Below, one piece after another: positions 24,907 to 33,487 of a DNA stretch of 64,000 nt. The first letter of the stretch is position 1; the number at the start of each line of letters is the position of its first letter. The position numbers and the translations under genes are program-made. The stretch is from assembly GCA_042095135.1 (NCBI GenBank), contig JBELBV010000006.1, forward strand, positions 1 through 64,000, in the 5' to 3' direction. The notes under the pieces were generated by a model, which had not been told where the DNA came from, ran no database searches, and worked only from the letters and a program-made list of their open reading frames with translations. Origin of the DNA: UA16 sp042095135 (GTDB taxonomy: Bacteria > Bacteroidota > Bacteroidia > Flavobacteriales_D > Sanyastnellaceae).

Positions 24907-25695
24907 TTAGTATTGTAAGACTTTTTCTATTTCGTCAAAACTTGAGAGAACGTCCGCTCGGCCTTTGCGCACCACGATGTCGTGTTCGAAGTGTGCACTC
25001 ACCTTGCGATCTGCCGTCACAATCGTCCAGCCGTCTTCCAAGTGGAAGACTTCCTTTCGACCGAGGTTGATCATGGGCTCGATGGCCAAAACCATTCCGT
25101 CCATCAAACGCGGACCGTTGCCGCGTCTGCCGTAGTTGGGGACTTCCGGTGCTTCGTGCAACGAACGACCCAACCCGTGACCCACCAATTCTCGAACCAC
25201 TCCGTAGCCGTTTTGTTCGGCGTGTTGCTGGCAAGCAAATCCGATGTCTCCGATTCGTTTACCAACCACCGCTTGCTCAATGGCAAGTCGGAGGCATTCT
25301 TTGGTGACGTCTAGTAGCTGCTGAACTTCCGGTGCAATTTCGCCCACCGCAAAGGTGTACGCACTGTCGCCGTAAAATTCATTCTTCAACACCCCACAAT
25401 CGATGGACACGATGTCCCCTTCTTCCAAAGGCCGATCGTTTGGGATGCCGTGCACAACCGCCTCGTTGACGGAGGTGCACAAGGAGTTTGGAAACCCTCC
25501 GTACCCCTTGAAGCCTGGTTCTGCACCGTGGTCGCGAATGAATTCTTCAGCAACCACGTCGAGTTCCAGTGTCGTAACCCCCGGACGAATCCGACTGGCT
25601 ACGGCAGCTAACGTTTTCCCTACAAGCAAAGAACTTTCCCGAAGGAGCTCGACCTCTTCGTCCGTTTTGATATGCACGCGTCGGCCGAAACCCAT
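24907..25695 (-). CDS. map: Methionine aminopeptidase type I
   Basis: 262 residues. Removes the initiator Met from nascent proteins. The pita-bread fold metal ligands are visible in SIDCGVLKNEFYGDSAYTF (two Asp), ELVGHGLGRSLHEAPEVPNYG (His), MVLAIEPM (Glu) and the final FEHDIVV (Glu nearby). No N-terminal SH3-like zinc extension is present. It follows secY closely, as in the spc operon of many bacteria. Confidence 0.97.
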   Translation of the reverse strand: MGFGRRVHIKTDEEVELLRESSLLVGKTLAAVASRIRPGVTTLELDVVAEEFIRDHGAEPGFKGYGGFPNSLCTSVNEAVVHGIPNDRPLEEGDIVSIDCGVLKNEFYGDSAYTFAVGEIAPEVQQLLDVTKECLRLAIEQAVVGKRIGDIGFACQQHAEQNGYGVVRELVGHGLGRSLHEAPEVPNYGRRGNGPRLMDGMVLAIEPMINLGRKEVFHLEDGWTIVTADRKVSAHFEHDIVVRKGRADVLSSFDEIEKVLQY

Positions 25696-25701
25696 TTCAG
25701 G

Positions 25702-27051
25702 TTATCCCGCAATGCCACCCACAGGAGACTGCGGACGGCTACGCAATTTTCCGGACTTCATCAAACCGTCGTAGTGACGAGAGAGCAGGTAGCTCTCGAT
25801 TTGCTGAAGGGTATCCAGAATGACCCCAACCATGATCAACAGCGACGTACCGCCGAAGAAAATGGAGAAGCCTTGCGCTTTTGTTAATCCGAGGCTGAAC
25901 ACGATTGCCGGCAAAATGGCAATCAAGGCCAGCATCAATGAACCGGGTAACGTGATGTTGGACAACACGCGCTCCAAGAAATCCGCTGTGGGCTTTCCTG
26001 GCTTCACACCCGGAACGAAACTGTTTTGACGCTTCAAGTCATCCGCCATTTGGTTGGGGTTGACCGTAATCGCCGTGTAGAAGTAAGTAAAGACCACAAT
26101 CATCACGAAGAAGATCAGGTTGTACCATAAGCCATTGAAATCAGACAAGCTCTGCAACGCCGCATTGTCCTGGAACGTTTCGCTCTGCGTGAGGTACAAG
26201 GGCACGAACATGATTGCCTGAGCAAAGATGATCGGCATGACACCGGCAGAGTTTACTTTCAAGGGGATGTAGCTGCGCGCGCCCTCGCCTTGTGGGAGAT
26301 GCGTTCCACCGGCTTGCATCTTGGCCATCTGCACAGGCACTTTACGCAACGCTTGTACCAAGGCAACGCTAGCACCTATAATGATCAACAAGAAGGCAAT
26401 CTCCACCAAGAAGAAGAACACAGACGTGTCCGGGTGGATGAATTCTTGAATGATCGCTTGCGGGAACGTAGCGATGATGCCGATCATGATGAGCAAGGAG
26501 ATACCGTTGCCCACACCTTTGTCGGTTATGCGTTCACCCAACCACATGATGACCAGGGTTGAACACACCAAGATCAACACCGCACTGAACCACCAAAACG
26601 TTGAAGGATTGGCAACCGCTCCGGGAACGCCCGCTACCGAAGTCGCGAGATAACCAGGCGCCTGCACCAACGTAATGGCAATGGTCAAGAAACGCGTGTA
26701 TTGGTTGATTTTCTTCCGGCCGCTCTCGCCTTCAGCTTGCATCTTCTGAACCGCGGGTACAGCAATGCCCAACAACTGAATGATGATCGATGCCGAGATG
26801 TATGGCATAATGCCCAATGCAAAGATTGAGGCACGCGTGAAAGCTCCACCCGTGAACAAGGACAACAAGTCGCCCAAGCCGCCGCTTCCGGACTGAGCCA
26901 TCTGCTCAGCCAAAACGTCGCTGTTCACACCAGGGATCACGATGAACGAGCCGATTCGGTAAACCAAAATCAAGCCCAGGGTTATGCCCAACTTCTGGCG
27001 CAACTCTTCGTGCTTCCAGATATTCGAGATCTGAGTGAAAAAATTCTTCAT
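25702..27051 (-). CDS. secY: Preprotein translocase subunit SecY
   Basis: 449 residues with ten predicted membrane segments. Forms the SecYEG channel for protein export across and into the inner membrane. Characteristic parts are the N-terminal IWKHEELRQKLGITLGLILVYRIGS, the plug region after IPGVNSDVL, QGEGARSYIPLKVNSAGVMP and the cytoplasmic loop FVPGVKPGKPTADFL. It lies between rplO and map in the spc operon. Confidence 0.98.
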   Translation of the reverse strand: MKNFFTQISNIWKHEELRQKLGITLGLILVYRIGSFIVIPGVNSDVLAEQMAQSGSGGLGDLLSLFTGGAFTRASIFALGIMPYISASIIIQLLGIAVPAVQKMQAEGESGRKKINQYTRFLTIAITLVQAPGYLATSVAGVPGAVANPSTFWWFSAVLILVCSTLVIMWLGERITDKGVGNGISLLIMIGIIATFPQAIIQEFIHPDTSVFFFLVEIAFLLIIIGASVALVQALRKVPVQMAKMQAGGTHLPQGEGARSYIPLKVNSAGVMPIIFAQAIMFVPLYLTQSETFQDNAALQSLSDFNGLWYNLIFFVMIVVFTYFYTAITVNPNQMADDLKRQNSFVPGVKPGKPTADFLERVLSNITLPGSLMLALIAILPAIVFSLGLTKAQGFSIFFGGTSLLIMVGVILDTLQQIESYLLSRHYDGLMKSGKLRSRPQSPVGGIAG

Positions 27052-27062
27052 CTGAGTGAGGT

Positions 27063-27509
27063 TTATGCTTCGGTTGCTTCACCGCCAGCTGCTTCGATGG
27101 CAGCCTTTGCAGATGCTGAAAATTTGTGCGCTGTTACAGGTACACCTGTCTTCAATTCTCCTCGTCCGAGGATCTTGACCAAATCACGCTTTCCGGCGAG
27201 GCCGTTTTCCATGATGTCGTTAAGGGTAACTGCTTTGAGCTTCTTGCGGTCAATCAATTCCTGGAGGGTGTCCAAGTTGATGCCCTTGTACTCCACACGG
27301 TTCGGGTTGGTGAAACCGAACTTGGGTACGCGGCGCTGAAGCGGCTGTTGGCCACCTTCAAAACCGATTTTGCTCTTGTAGCCGGAACGAGACTTCGCGC
27401 CTTTGTGACCACGTGTAGAGGTGCCTCCGTGACCGGAGCCTTCACCGCGACCAACTCGCTTGCGCTGTTTCCGAGAACCATCTGCTGGCTTGAGATTGCT
27501 GAGATTCAT
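27063..27509 (-). CDS. rplO: Ribosomal protein uL15
   Basis: 148 residues. 50S assembly protein. The Gly/Arg-rich N-terminal half (RKQRKRVGRGEGSGHGGTSTRGHKG) and the globular C-terminal domain (GRGELKTGVPVTAHKFSASAKAAIEAAGG) are typical. Position after rpmD and before secY. Confidence 0.98.
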   Translation of the reverse strand: MNLSNLKPADGSRKQRKRVGRGEGSGHGGTSTRGHKGAKSRSGYKSKIGFEGGQQPLQRRVPKFGFTNPNRVEYKGINLDTLQELIDRKKLKAVTLNDIMENGLAGKRDLVKILGRGELKTGVPVTAHKFSASAKAAIEAAGGEATEA

Positions 27510-27529
27510 GGCTAATGCTGGTTAATGAT

Positions 27530-27709
27530 TTAAAGTTCTTCGACCGTGACGAGGTGGCTCACCTTTTGGACCATGCCCAAAATCTGTGGTGTGGCCTCGT
27601 GCTCGACCGGATTGTGCAATTTCTTAATTCCGAGGGCCTGGATGGTGGCCTTCTGACGCTTAGGGCGGTTGATCGCACTGCGCACTTGGGTGATTTTGAT
27701 TTTTCCCAT
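27530..27709 (-). CDS. rpmD: Ribosomal protein uL30
   Basis: 59 residues read from the gap between rplO and rpsE. It begins MGKIKITQVRSAINRPKRQK and has the conserved TIQALGIKKLHN and ILGMVQKVSHLV segments. Size, sequence and spc-operon position agree. Confidence 0.96.
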   Translation of the reverse strand: MGKIKITQVRSAINRPKRQKATIQALGIKKLHNPVEHEATPQILGMVQKVSHLVTVEEL

Positions 27710-27720
27710 GGTATTCGAGA

Positions 27721-28260
27721 TTAACCGTTAAACACTTTGTGTACAGAGATGCCACGCAATTGAGCGATGTCCTTGGCGCTTCGCAATTCCTGCAGAGCAT
27801 TGAACGTTGCCTTCACAACGTTGTGCGGATTGCTCGAACCCAGTGACTTAGCGAGTACATCCTTGATACCTGCGCTTTCCAACACAGCACGCATCGCACC
27901 ACCGGCGATTACGCCAGTACCTGGGGATGCAGGGCGGATCATGACGTGCGCGCCGGCGAACTTCATCTCCTGCGCGTGTGGGATGGTGCCGTTCACCAAT
28001 GGAACTTCAACCATATTCTTCTTCGCGTCCTCGATGCCTTTCTGGATGGAAGTTGCCACCTCACGGCTCTTGCCCAATCCGTGACCTACACGGCCCTTCT
28101 CGTCACCGACGACCATGATTGAGCTGAAGCTAAACGTACGGCCACCTTTTGTGGTCTTTGCAACACGGTTGATACCAACCAAGCGCTCCTTCAAATCCGG
28201 ATCACCGGTTCGCGATTGCTGCTGGTTGTCGCGTCCTTTTCGTTGTTGACGTTGTTCCAT
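27721..28260 (-). CDS. rpsE: Ribosomal protein uS5
   Basis: 179 residues. 30S protein involved in decoding accuracy and mRNA unwinding. The dsRNA-binding-like N domain (LVGINRVAKTTKGGRTFSFSSIMVVGDEKGRVGHGLGKSREV) and C domain (GTGVIAGGAMRAVLESAGIKDVLAKSLGSSNPHNVVKATF) are intact. The extreme N-terminus is a Gln/Arg-rich extension common in Bacteroidota. Confidence 0.98.
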   Translation of the reverse strand: MEQRQQRKGRDNQQQSRTGDPDLKERLVGINRVAKTTKGGRTFSFSSIMVVGDEKGRVGHGLGKSREVATSIQKGIEDAKKNMVEVPLVNGTIPHAQEMKFAGAHVMIRPASPGTGVIAGGAMRAVLESAGIKDVLAKSLGSSNPHNVVKATFNALQELRSAKDIAQLRGISVHKVFNG

Positions 28261-28266
28261 CTTTCC

Positions 28267-28617
28267 TTAGAATTTGAGCCCGGCTTCGCGAGCAGCTTCT
28301 GCCAGGGACTTCACCCGGCCGTGATACAAATAGCCGTTTCGATCAAAAACGACGGATTCAATTCCCGCAGCCTTGGCCTTTTCTGCGATCATCTGACCAA
28401 CGGCAGCAGCTTGGTCCAGCTTGGGGCCTTTCGCGTCGTCAGCGCCCAATGAACCCGCTGCAGCCAACGTACGACCTGCGCGGTCGTCAATGATCTGTGC
28501 GTAGATCTGCTTGTTGCTTCGGAAAACAGACAACCGGGGGCATTCCGAAGTACCGTGGATTTTACCACGTACACGGCGCTTGATGCGGTTGCGAGCGAAT
28601 GATTTTTTCGTTCCCAT
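28267..28617 (-). CDS. rplR: Ribosomal protein uL18
   Basis: 116 residues. Binds 5S rRNA in the central protuberance. Conserved RIKRRVRGKIHGTSECPRLSVFRSNKQIYAQIIDD and FDRNGYLYHGRVKSLAEAAREAGLKF are present. Spc-operon position between rplF and rpsE. Confidence 0.98.
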   Translation of the reverse strand: MGTKKSFARNRIKRRVRGKIHGTSECPRLSVFRSNKQIYAQIIDDRAGRTLAAAGSLGADDAKGPKLDQAAAVGQMIAEKAKAAGIESVVFDRNGYLYHGRVKSLAEAAREAGLKF

Positions 28618-28626
28618 GGTTCTCTC

Positions 28627-29178
28627 TTATTTAGCGGCGGTCTTACCAGCCTTGCGACGAATCTGTTCGCCGGCGTAACGTACACCCTTGCCTTTGTAAG
28701 GCTCAGGCTTGCGCAACGAGCGAATTTTCGCGGCCACCGTACCGATGAGCTGCTTATCGTGCGAGGTCAATTCTACGTATGGGTTCTCACCCTTTTTCGT
28801 TTCTGCTTTCAGCTTAATCTCCTCGGGCAAACGCATGATGATTTGGTGGCTGAAGCCCAGCGCCAATGTCAAGTCTTGTCCTGCTGAAGAGGCACGGAAA
28901 CCGACACCGACCAATTCCAAACGAATCAAATACCCGTTCGTAACACCTTCGATCATGTTGTTCACCAAGGCGCGGTACAAACCGTGCTTTGAGCGGTACT
29001 CCTTGTGATCAGAAGGGCGCGTAAAAGTCAAAACATTGTCGTTCAACTCCACACCGATCTCTGAAGCGATGGTCTGCTCCAATTCCCCTTTGGGGCCCTT
29101 TACCTTGATTGAATCACCATCAATCGTCACTGTGACGCCTGCTGGTACTTCAATGGGTGCTTTTCCTATCCGTGACAT
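28627..29178 (-). CDS. rplF: Ribosomal protein uL6
   Basis: 183 residues. 50S protein near the sarcin-ricin loop. Begins MSRIGKAPIEVPAGVTV; the C-terminal signature GEQIRRKAGKTAAK with preceding PEPYKGKGVRY is complete. It lies between rpsH and rplR. Confidence 0.98.
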   Translation of the reverse strand: MSRIGKAPIEVPAGVTVTIDGDSIKVKGPKGELEQTIASEIGVELNDNVLTFTRPSDHKEYRSKHGLYRALVNNMIEGVTNGYLIRLELVGVGFRASSAGQDLTLALGFSHQIIMRLPEEIKLKAETKKGENPYVELTSHDKQLIGTVAAKIRSLRKPEPYKGKGVRYAGEQIRRKAGKTAAK

Positions 29179-29196
29179 AATGCTATTCCTTTCTTA

Positions 29197-29595
29197 TCAG
29201 TAAACGGTGCAGATGACTTCACCTCCGATGTTCATCTTGCGCGCTTCTTTATCGGTCATCAAACCCTTAGAAGTGCTCACGATGCAAACACCGAGGCCGT
29301 TGAGTACGCGTGGGAGATCGCCCGAGCCCGCGTATTGGCGCAGTCCTGGTGTTGAAACACGCTGCAATTCAGTAATGGCAGGACGCTTGGTCTTGCTGTC
29401 GTAACGCAATGCAATCTTGATGGTGCCTTGGTAGCCCTCTTCATCAAACTTGAAGTTGAGGATGTAACCCTTGTCAAAGAGAATTCGGGTCATCTCCTTC
29501 TTCATATTGGAAGCTGGAATCTCCACGACTTTGTGACCGGCCATCTGCGCGTTGCGGATGCGAGTCAGGTAATCTGCGATCGGATCAGTATTCAT
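29197..29595 (-). CDS. rpsH: Ribosomal protein uS8
   Basis: 132 residues. Primary 16S-binding protein and, in other bacteria, the translational repressor of the spc operon. Conserved DPIADYLTRIRNAQMAGH, STPGLRQYAG and the C-terminal VSTSKGLMTDKEARKMNIGGEVICTVY are present. I see no obvious S8-binding mimic in the nearby mRNA. Confidence 0.98.
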   Translation of the reverse strand: MNTDPIADYLTRIRNAQMAGHKVVEIPASNMKKEMTRILFDKGYILNFKFDEEGYQGTIKIALRYDSKTKRPAITELQRVSTPGLRQYAGSGDLPRVLNGLGVCIVSTSKGLMTDKEARKMNIGGEVICTVY

Positions 29596-29616
29596 AATCT
29601 TCAGTCTATTCGTGGG

Positions 29617-29886
29617 TTACCAACTTGCTTTCTTAACGCCTGGAATCTTACCAGACAACGCCATCTTTCGGAACAATACACGAGAGACTCCGAACTGACG
29701 CATGTATCCACGAGGACGGCCCGTGATTTGGCATCGGTTGTGCATGCGCACCGCTGCACTGTTTGGAGGAAGCTTTTGCAGTCCTTCCCAATCACCAGCA
29801 GCTTTCAACGCGGCACGCTTTTCGGCGTACTTGGCTACCATCTTGGCTCGCTTGCGCTCACGCGCTTTCATTGATTCTTTTGCCAT
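29617..29886 (-). CDS. rpsN: Ribosomal protein uS14, zinc-free long form
   Basis: 89 residues from MAKESMKARER; the open frame upstream overlaps rplE and is not part of the gene. The long form lacks the paired CxxC zinc motifs of short S14 (here VRMHNRCQITGRPRGYMRQFG has one Cys). It sits between rplE and rpsH with a four-base gap from rplE. Confidence 0.97.
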   Translation of the reverse strand: MAKESMKARERKRAKMVAKYAEKRAALKAAGDWEGLQKLPPNSAAVRMHNRCQITGRPRGYMRQFGVSRVLFRKMALSGKIPGVKKASW

Positions 29887-29890
29887 CTTA

Positions 29891-30439
29891 CTACTTTTTG
29901 AAAGGGAAGCCGAATCCTTCGAGCAACGCTTGCGCTTCCTCATCGGTATTCGCTGATGTGACAATCGTGATATCCATTCCGTTGAAGAACTTCACCTCGT
30001 CGAGGCTAATCTCCGGGAAAATGACCTGTTCCTTCACACCAAAGGTGAAGTTTCCGCGGCCATCAAACCCCTTCGCCTTCACCCCTTGGAAATCACGGGT
30101 ACGAGGCAATGAAATGGCTATTAGACGATCCAAAAATTCATACATGCGATCGCGGCGCAGTGTCACGCGTGAACCGATTGGCATGCCCTTACGCAACTTA
30201 AAGTTCGACACGTCCTTGGTCGAGATGGTTTTCACCGCCTTCTGACCGGCCACACGTGTCATCTCCTCTGTGGAGTACTCAACAATCTTCTTATCGGCAA
30301 TAGCTTTTCCGAGGCCTTGGTTCAGGCAAATCTTGGTGACGCGGGGTACCTGCATCACACTCTTGTACTCAAAGCGCTCCTTGAGCGAGGGTACAATTTC
30401 CTCAGCGTACTGAGTCTGGAGTCTTGGAACGTAACTCAT
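29891..30439 (-). CDS. rplE: Ribosomal protein uL5
   Basis: 182 residues from MSYVPRLQ; its ATG overlaps the rplX stop by one base (TGATG), which decides the start over the preceding in-frame GTG. L5 binds 5S rRNA and touches the P-site tRNA. Conserved NQGLGKAIADKKI, KGMPIGSRVTLR and RDFQGVKAKGFDGRGNFTFGVKEQVIFPE are present. Confidence 0.98.
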   Translation of the reverse strand: MSYVPRLQTQYAEEIVPSLKERFEYKSVMQVPRVTKICLNQGLGKAIADKKIVEYSTEEMTRVAGQKAVKTISTKDVSNFKLRKGMPIGSRVTLRRDRMYEFLDRLIAISLPRTRDFQGVKAKGFDGRGNFTFGVKEQVIFPEISLDEVKFFNGMDITIVTSANTDEEAQALLEGFGFPFKK

Positions 30440-30759
30440 CACTTCAGTTCCTCATTGGTTTTCTTAGAATAACGAACAAGCTTTCCATCGTCTCCACGAC
30501 GACGTCCAACTCGGGTCGCGTTGCCGGCGGCGTCAACCACCATCACATTTGAAATGTGGATGCCCGCTTCGATACTTTCGATGCCACCTTGTGGATTCGC
30601 AGGACCAGGCTTCACATGCTTCTTCACCATGTTGATGCCCTCGATTTTCACGCGATCTGACTTGCGGTCAACCGACAACACAGTTCCCTGCTTGCCTTTG
30701 CTTCCGCCTGAAATCACCTTTACGGTATCTCCTTTTTTGACTTTTACTCGCTTAAACAT
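30439..30759 (-). CDS. rplX: Ribosomal protein uL24
   Basis: 106 residues from MFKRVKVKKGD; the track upstream of this Met runs into the rplN spacer. L24 starts 50S assembly. The KOW motif VKKGDTVKVISGGSKGKQGTV and the later IEGINMVKKHVKP are typical. Its stop overlaps the rplE start. Confidence 0.98.
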   Translation of the reverse strand: MFKRVKVKKGDTVKVISGGSKGKQGTVLSVDRKSDRVKIEGINMVKKHVKPGPANPQGGIESIEAGIHISNVMVVDAAGNATRVGRRRGDDGKLVRYSKKTNEELK

Positions 30760-30769
30760 GGTCTTCGAA

Positions 30770-31138
30770 TTAAAGCACCTCAGGGGCAAGTGAAACAATT
30801 TTCATGAAGTCCTTCTCACGGAGTTCACGGGCCACAGGGCCGAAAATTCGTGTGCCGCGCATTTCACCGTTGGCGTTCAACAACACGATGGCGTTGTCGT
30901 CAAAACGGATGTACGACCCGTCTGCACGTCGGACGGCCTTTTTGGTGCGGACCACCACCCCTTTCGAGACGGCTCCTTTTTTGATGTTACCGTTTGGCGT
31001 GGCTGCCTTGACAGTCACAACTACGGTATCCCCGATGCTTGCATATCGCCGACGTGTACCACCCAACACCCGGATGCAAAGGACCTCCTTTGCTCCGCTG
31101 TTGTCAGCCACCTTCATGCGGGATTCTTGTTGTATCAT
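30770..31138 (-). CDS. rplN: Ribosomal protein uL14
   Basis: 122 residues. 50S interface protein. Starts MIQQESRMKVADNSGAKEV and ends with FMKIVSLAPEVL; the central region GVVVRTKKAVRRADGSYIRFDDNAIVLLN carries the family signature. First gene of the canonical spc operon. Confidence 0.98.
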   Translation of the reverse strand: MIQQESRMKVADNSGAKEVLCIRVLGGTRRRYASIGDTVVVTVKAATPNGNIKKGAVSKGVVVRTKKAVRRADGSYIRFDDNAIVLLNANGEMRGTRIFGPVARELREKDFMKIVSLAPEVL

Positions 31139-31172
31139 CTTCTGGTTTCTTTCGCTTTATACTCCTCCAGGA

Positions 31173-31448
31173 TTACTTCGCACGCTCGATTACCTCGACC
31201 AATCGCCAGCACTTACGCTTGCTCATTGGTCGCGTCTCCATGATGCGAACCGTATCTCCGATGTTGCAGGTATCTGCCTCATCATGAGCCATGAACTTGC
31301 TCGTCTTCTTGACGAACTTTCCATACTTGACGTGCTTCTCCTTCCGCTCCACGGTTACAGTGATGCTCTTGGTCATGGAATTGGACGTAACAACGCCAAT
31401 TCGCTCCTTGCGCAGGTTGCGCTCCAATGGTGTGCTTTCAGTGCTCAT
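31173..31448 (-). CDS. rpsQ: Ribosomal protein uS17
   Basis: 91 residues. 30S primary binder with an OB fold. Conserved GVVTSNSMTKSITVTVERKEKH, HDEADTCNIGDTVRIMETRPMSKRKCWRLVEV are present, with a short Bacteroidota-like N-terminal extension. Overlaps the rpmC stop by four bases (ATGA). Confidence 0.98.
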   Translation of the reverse strand: MSTESTPLERNLRKERIGVVTSNSMTKSITVTVERKEKHVKYGKFVKKTSKFMAHDEADTCNIGDTVRIMETRPMSKRKCWRLVEVIERAK

Positions 31449-31645
31449 GAGTTCGCGTTCTTACGTGCATTCAATTCAGTCAACAGGCGCGCAACATCGC
31501 GCTTCTTGTATTTGAGAGCGGTCGTGGACTCCAGACCGGATACGGTGTGGTTGAACCGCAGTTTCTCGAGTGCTTCGCGCTCCACCTCAATGCGCTCCTG
31601 CAAATCGGAGTCAGAGAGTTGTCGGATTTCAGTCATTTCAATCAT
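31445..31645 (-). CDS. rpmC: Ribosomal protein uL29
   Basis: 66 residues from MIEMTEIRQLSD; this ATG overlaps the rplP stop by one base, like other couplings in the cluster, though the Met three codons later (31636) is also possible. L29 forms a helical pair at the tunnel exit. The segment EKLRFNHTVSGLESTTALKY and the K/R-rich tail are typical. Confidence 0.95.
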   Translation of the reverse strand: MIEMTEIRQLSDSDLQERIEVEREALEKLRFNHTVSGLESTTALKYKKRDVARLLTELNARKNANS

Positions 31646-32064
31646 CACTCTGCATAATCTGGGCGTGTGACAAACTTGCACTTCACGGGCAACTTCTGTG
31701 CTCCGAGACGCAAGGCTTCTTGTGCGGTTTCCATAGGAACACCGTCAACTTCAAACATCAATCGACCTGGACGAACAGGAGCTACCCAGTGGCTAGGGGC
31801 ACCTTTACCCTTACCCATACGTACCTCGGCAGGCTTCGATGTGATGGGCTTGTCCGGGAAGATTCGAATCCACACTTGACCTTCACGCTTCATGTAGCGG
31901 GTGATCGCGATACGTGCAGCTTCGATCTGACGAGAAGTGATGAATCCCACCTCCATCGTCTTGATTCCGAATGTTCCATATGCCAAGGTGCTTCCGCGGT
32001 ACGCCAATCCGCGTACCCGGCCCTTTTGCATCTTTCTGAATTTCGTTCTTTTCGGCTGTAGCAT
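31645..32064 (-). CDS. rplP: Ribosomal protein uL16
   Basis: 139 residues. 50S protein near the A-site tRNA elbow. Begins MLQPKRTKFRKMQKGR; conserved GSTLAYGTFGIKTME, GQVWIRIFPDKPITSKPAEVRMGKGKG and the Arg that is hydroxylated in E. coli lies within the PRLM-like LMFEVDGV region. Lies between rpsC and rpmC. Confidence 0.98.
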   Translation of the reverse strand: MLQPKRTKFRKMQKGRVRGLAYRGSTLAYGTFGIKTMEVGFITSRQIEAARIAITRYMKREGQVWIRIFPDKPITSKPAEVRMGKGKGAPSHWVAPVRPGRLMFEVDGVPMETAQEALRLGAQKLPVKCKFVTRPDYAE

Positions 32065-32079
32065 GATCTAACTCTTCTA

Positions 32080-32799
32080 TCAGTTGCGCGAACGACGGCG
32101 ACCTCCGCCTTGACGGCCTCCGCCGCGGCGGTCGTTCGATTGCTTTTGTGGTGGGATGGGCGACAAGTCCTTCTTGCCGTAAATCTCACCTCGGCAGATC
32201 CAGCACTTGATGCCGATGCGTCCGTAGGTGGTGTGTGCTTCCATCAATGCATAGTCGATGTCTGCACGGAACGTGTGCAATGGAATGCGGCCTTCTTTGT
32301 AGGACTCAGAACGCGCGATTTCCGCACCGTTCACACGGCCTGCAATGTTGATCTTGATTCCCTCAGCACCCAAGCGCATGGTACCCGCGATGGCCATCTT
32401 GATGGCACGGCGGTGTGAGATACGCGCTTCGATTTGACGGGCGATGCTCTCGGCGACGAGCTTGGCATCCAACTCAGGACGCTTGATCTCGAAGATGTTG
32501 ATTTGCACCTCCTTTCCTGTCAATTTTTTCAATTCTTCGCGGAGCTTGTCCACTTCCTGACCTCCTTTACCGATGATGACACCGGGGCGGGCAGACTTCA
32601 CAGTCACCGTGACCAACTTGAGCGTGCGCTCAATGATGATGTTGGAAACGCTTGCTTTACGCAATCGAGCCAACAAGTACTCACGGATTCTCTCATCTTC
32701 CACAAGCTTATCCTTGTAGTCATTGCCTCCGTACCAATTCGAGTCCCATCCACGGATGAACCCAAGTCGATTTCCAATTGGATTTGTTTTCTGTCCCAT
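32080..32799 (-). CDS. rpsC: Ribosomal protein uS3
   Basis: 239 residues. 30S head protein at the mRNA entry channel. MGQKTNPIGNRLGFIRGWDSNWYGG, the KH domain GKGGQEVDKLREELKKL and the C-domain PLHTFRADIDYALMEAHTTYGRIGIKCWI are present. The C-terminus is a Gly/Arg-rich tail of about 20 residues. Confidence 0.98.
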   Translation of the reverse strand: MGQKTNPIGNRLGFIRGWDSNWYGGNDYKDKLVEDERIREYLLARLRKASVSNIIIERTLKLVTVTVKSARPGVIIGKGGQEVDKLREELKKLTGKEVQINIFEIKRPELDAKLVAESIARQIEARISHRRAIKMAIAGTMRLGAEGIKINIAGRVNGAEIARSESYKEGRIPLHTFRADIDYALMEAHTTYGRIGIKCWICRGEIYGKKDLSPIPPQKQSNDRRGGGRQGGGRRRSRN

Positions 32800-32802
32800 G
32801 GT

Positions 32803-33201
32803 TTAGCTTTTGACGGAGTCTACGATGATGGTTACGTGGTTGCTGCGCTTGCGAATGCGGTGAGCACGGCCTTGGGGAGCAGTCTGAAGACGCTTCAACA
32901 TGCGCGCACTGTCCACCTTCACTTCGCGAACAATCAAATCTGATTCTTCCGGATTAACACCGGCGTTTTTGGCTTCCCAGTTTGCAATTGCCGACCGGAG
33001 TAACTTCTCCAAACGGTTGGACGCCTCCTGAGGGCTGAACTTCAAAATGTTCAACGCCTGGAACACATCCTTACCGCGCACCGAGTCAGCGACCAAACGC
33101 ATCTTCCGTGGGGACGTCGGACAGTTGTTGAGCTTCGCGATGGCGATGCTCTTCATTTCTTCCTTTCGCGCTTCTGCAGCGAGTCGTTTACGTTTTCCCA
33201 T
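32803..33201 (-). CDS. rplV: Ribosomal protein uL22
   Basis: 132 residues. Its hairpin lines the peptide tunnel. An N-terminal extension of about 20 charged residues precedes LNNCPTSPRKMRLVADSVRGKDV; the hairpin tip is in VKVDSARMLKRLQTAPQGRAHRIRKRSNH. Position between rpsS and rpsC. Confidence 0.98.
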   Translation of the reverse strand: MGKRKRLAAEARKEEMKSIAIAKLNNCPTSPRKMRLVADSVRGKDVFQALNILKFSPQEASNRLEKLLRSAIANWEAKNAGVNPEESDLIVREVKVDSARMLKRLQTAPQGRAHRIRKRSNHVTIIVDSVKS

Positions 33202-33206
33202 GGCTA

Positions 33207-33482
33207 TTATCGCTTCTTGTCCTTCTTATCCGCGTGACCACGGAATGTGCGGGTGGGTGAGAATTCTCCAAGCTTGTGACCTACCATGTTTTCCGTTACG
33301 AAAACAGGGATGAACTGCCGGCCGTTGTGCACAGCAACTGTCAAACCGACAAAATCAGGCGTGATAGTACTAGAACGAGACCAAGTCTTGATCACGGACT
33401 TTTTGCCCGATGCTTGCATCGCTTCAACACGATGGTTGAGCTTGTAGTGAACAAATGGGGGTTTCTTAAGTGAACGAGACAT
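33207..33482 (-). CDS. rpsS: Ribosomal protein uS19
   Basis: 91 residues. 30S head protein. Begins MSRSLKKPPFVHYKL and contains TWSRSSTITPDFVGLTVAVHNGRQFIPVFVTENMVGHKLGEFSPTRTF in typical order, written here as the family signature. It lies between rplB and rplV. Confidence 0.98.
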   Translation of the reverse strand: MSRSLKKPPFVHYKLNHRVEAMQASGKKSVIKTWSRSSTITPDFVGLTVAVHNGRQFIPVFVTENMVGHKLGEFSPTRTFRGHADKKDKKR

Positions 33483-33487
33483 GGCTA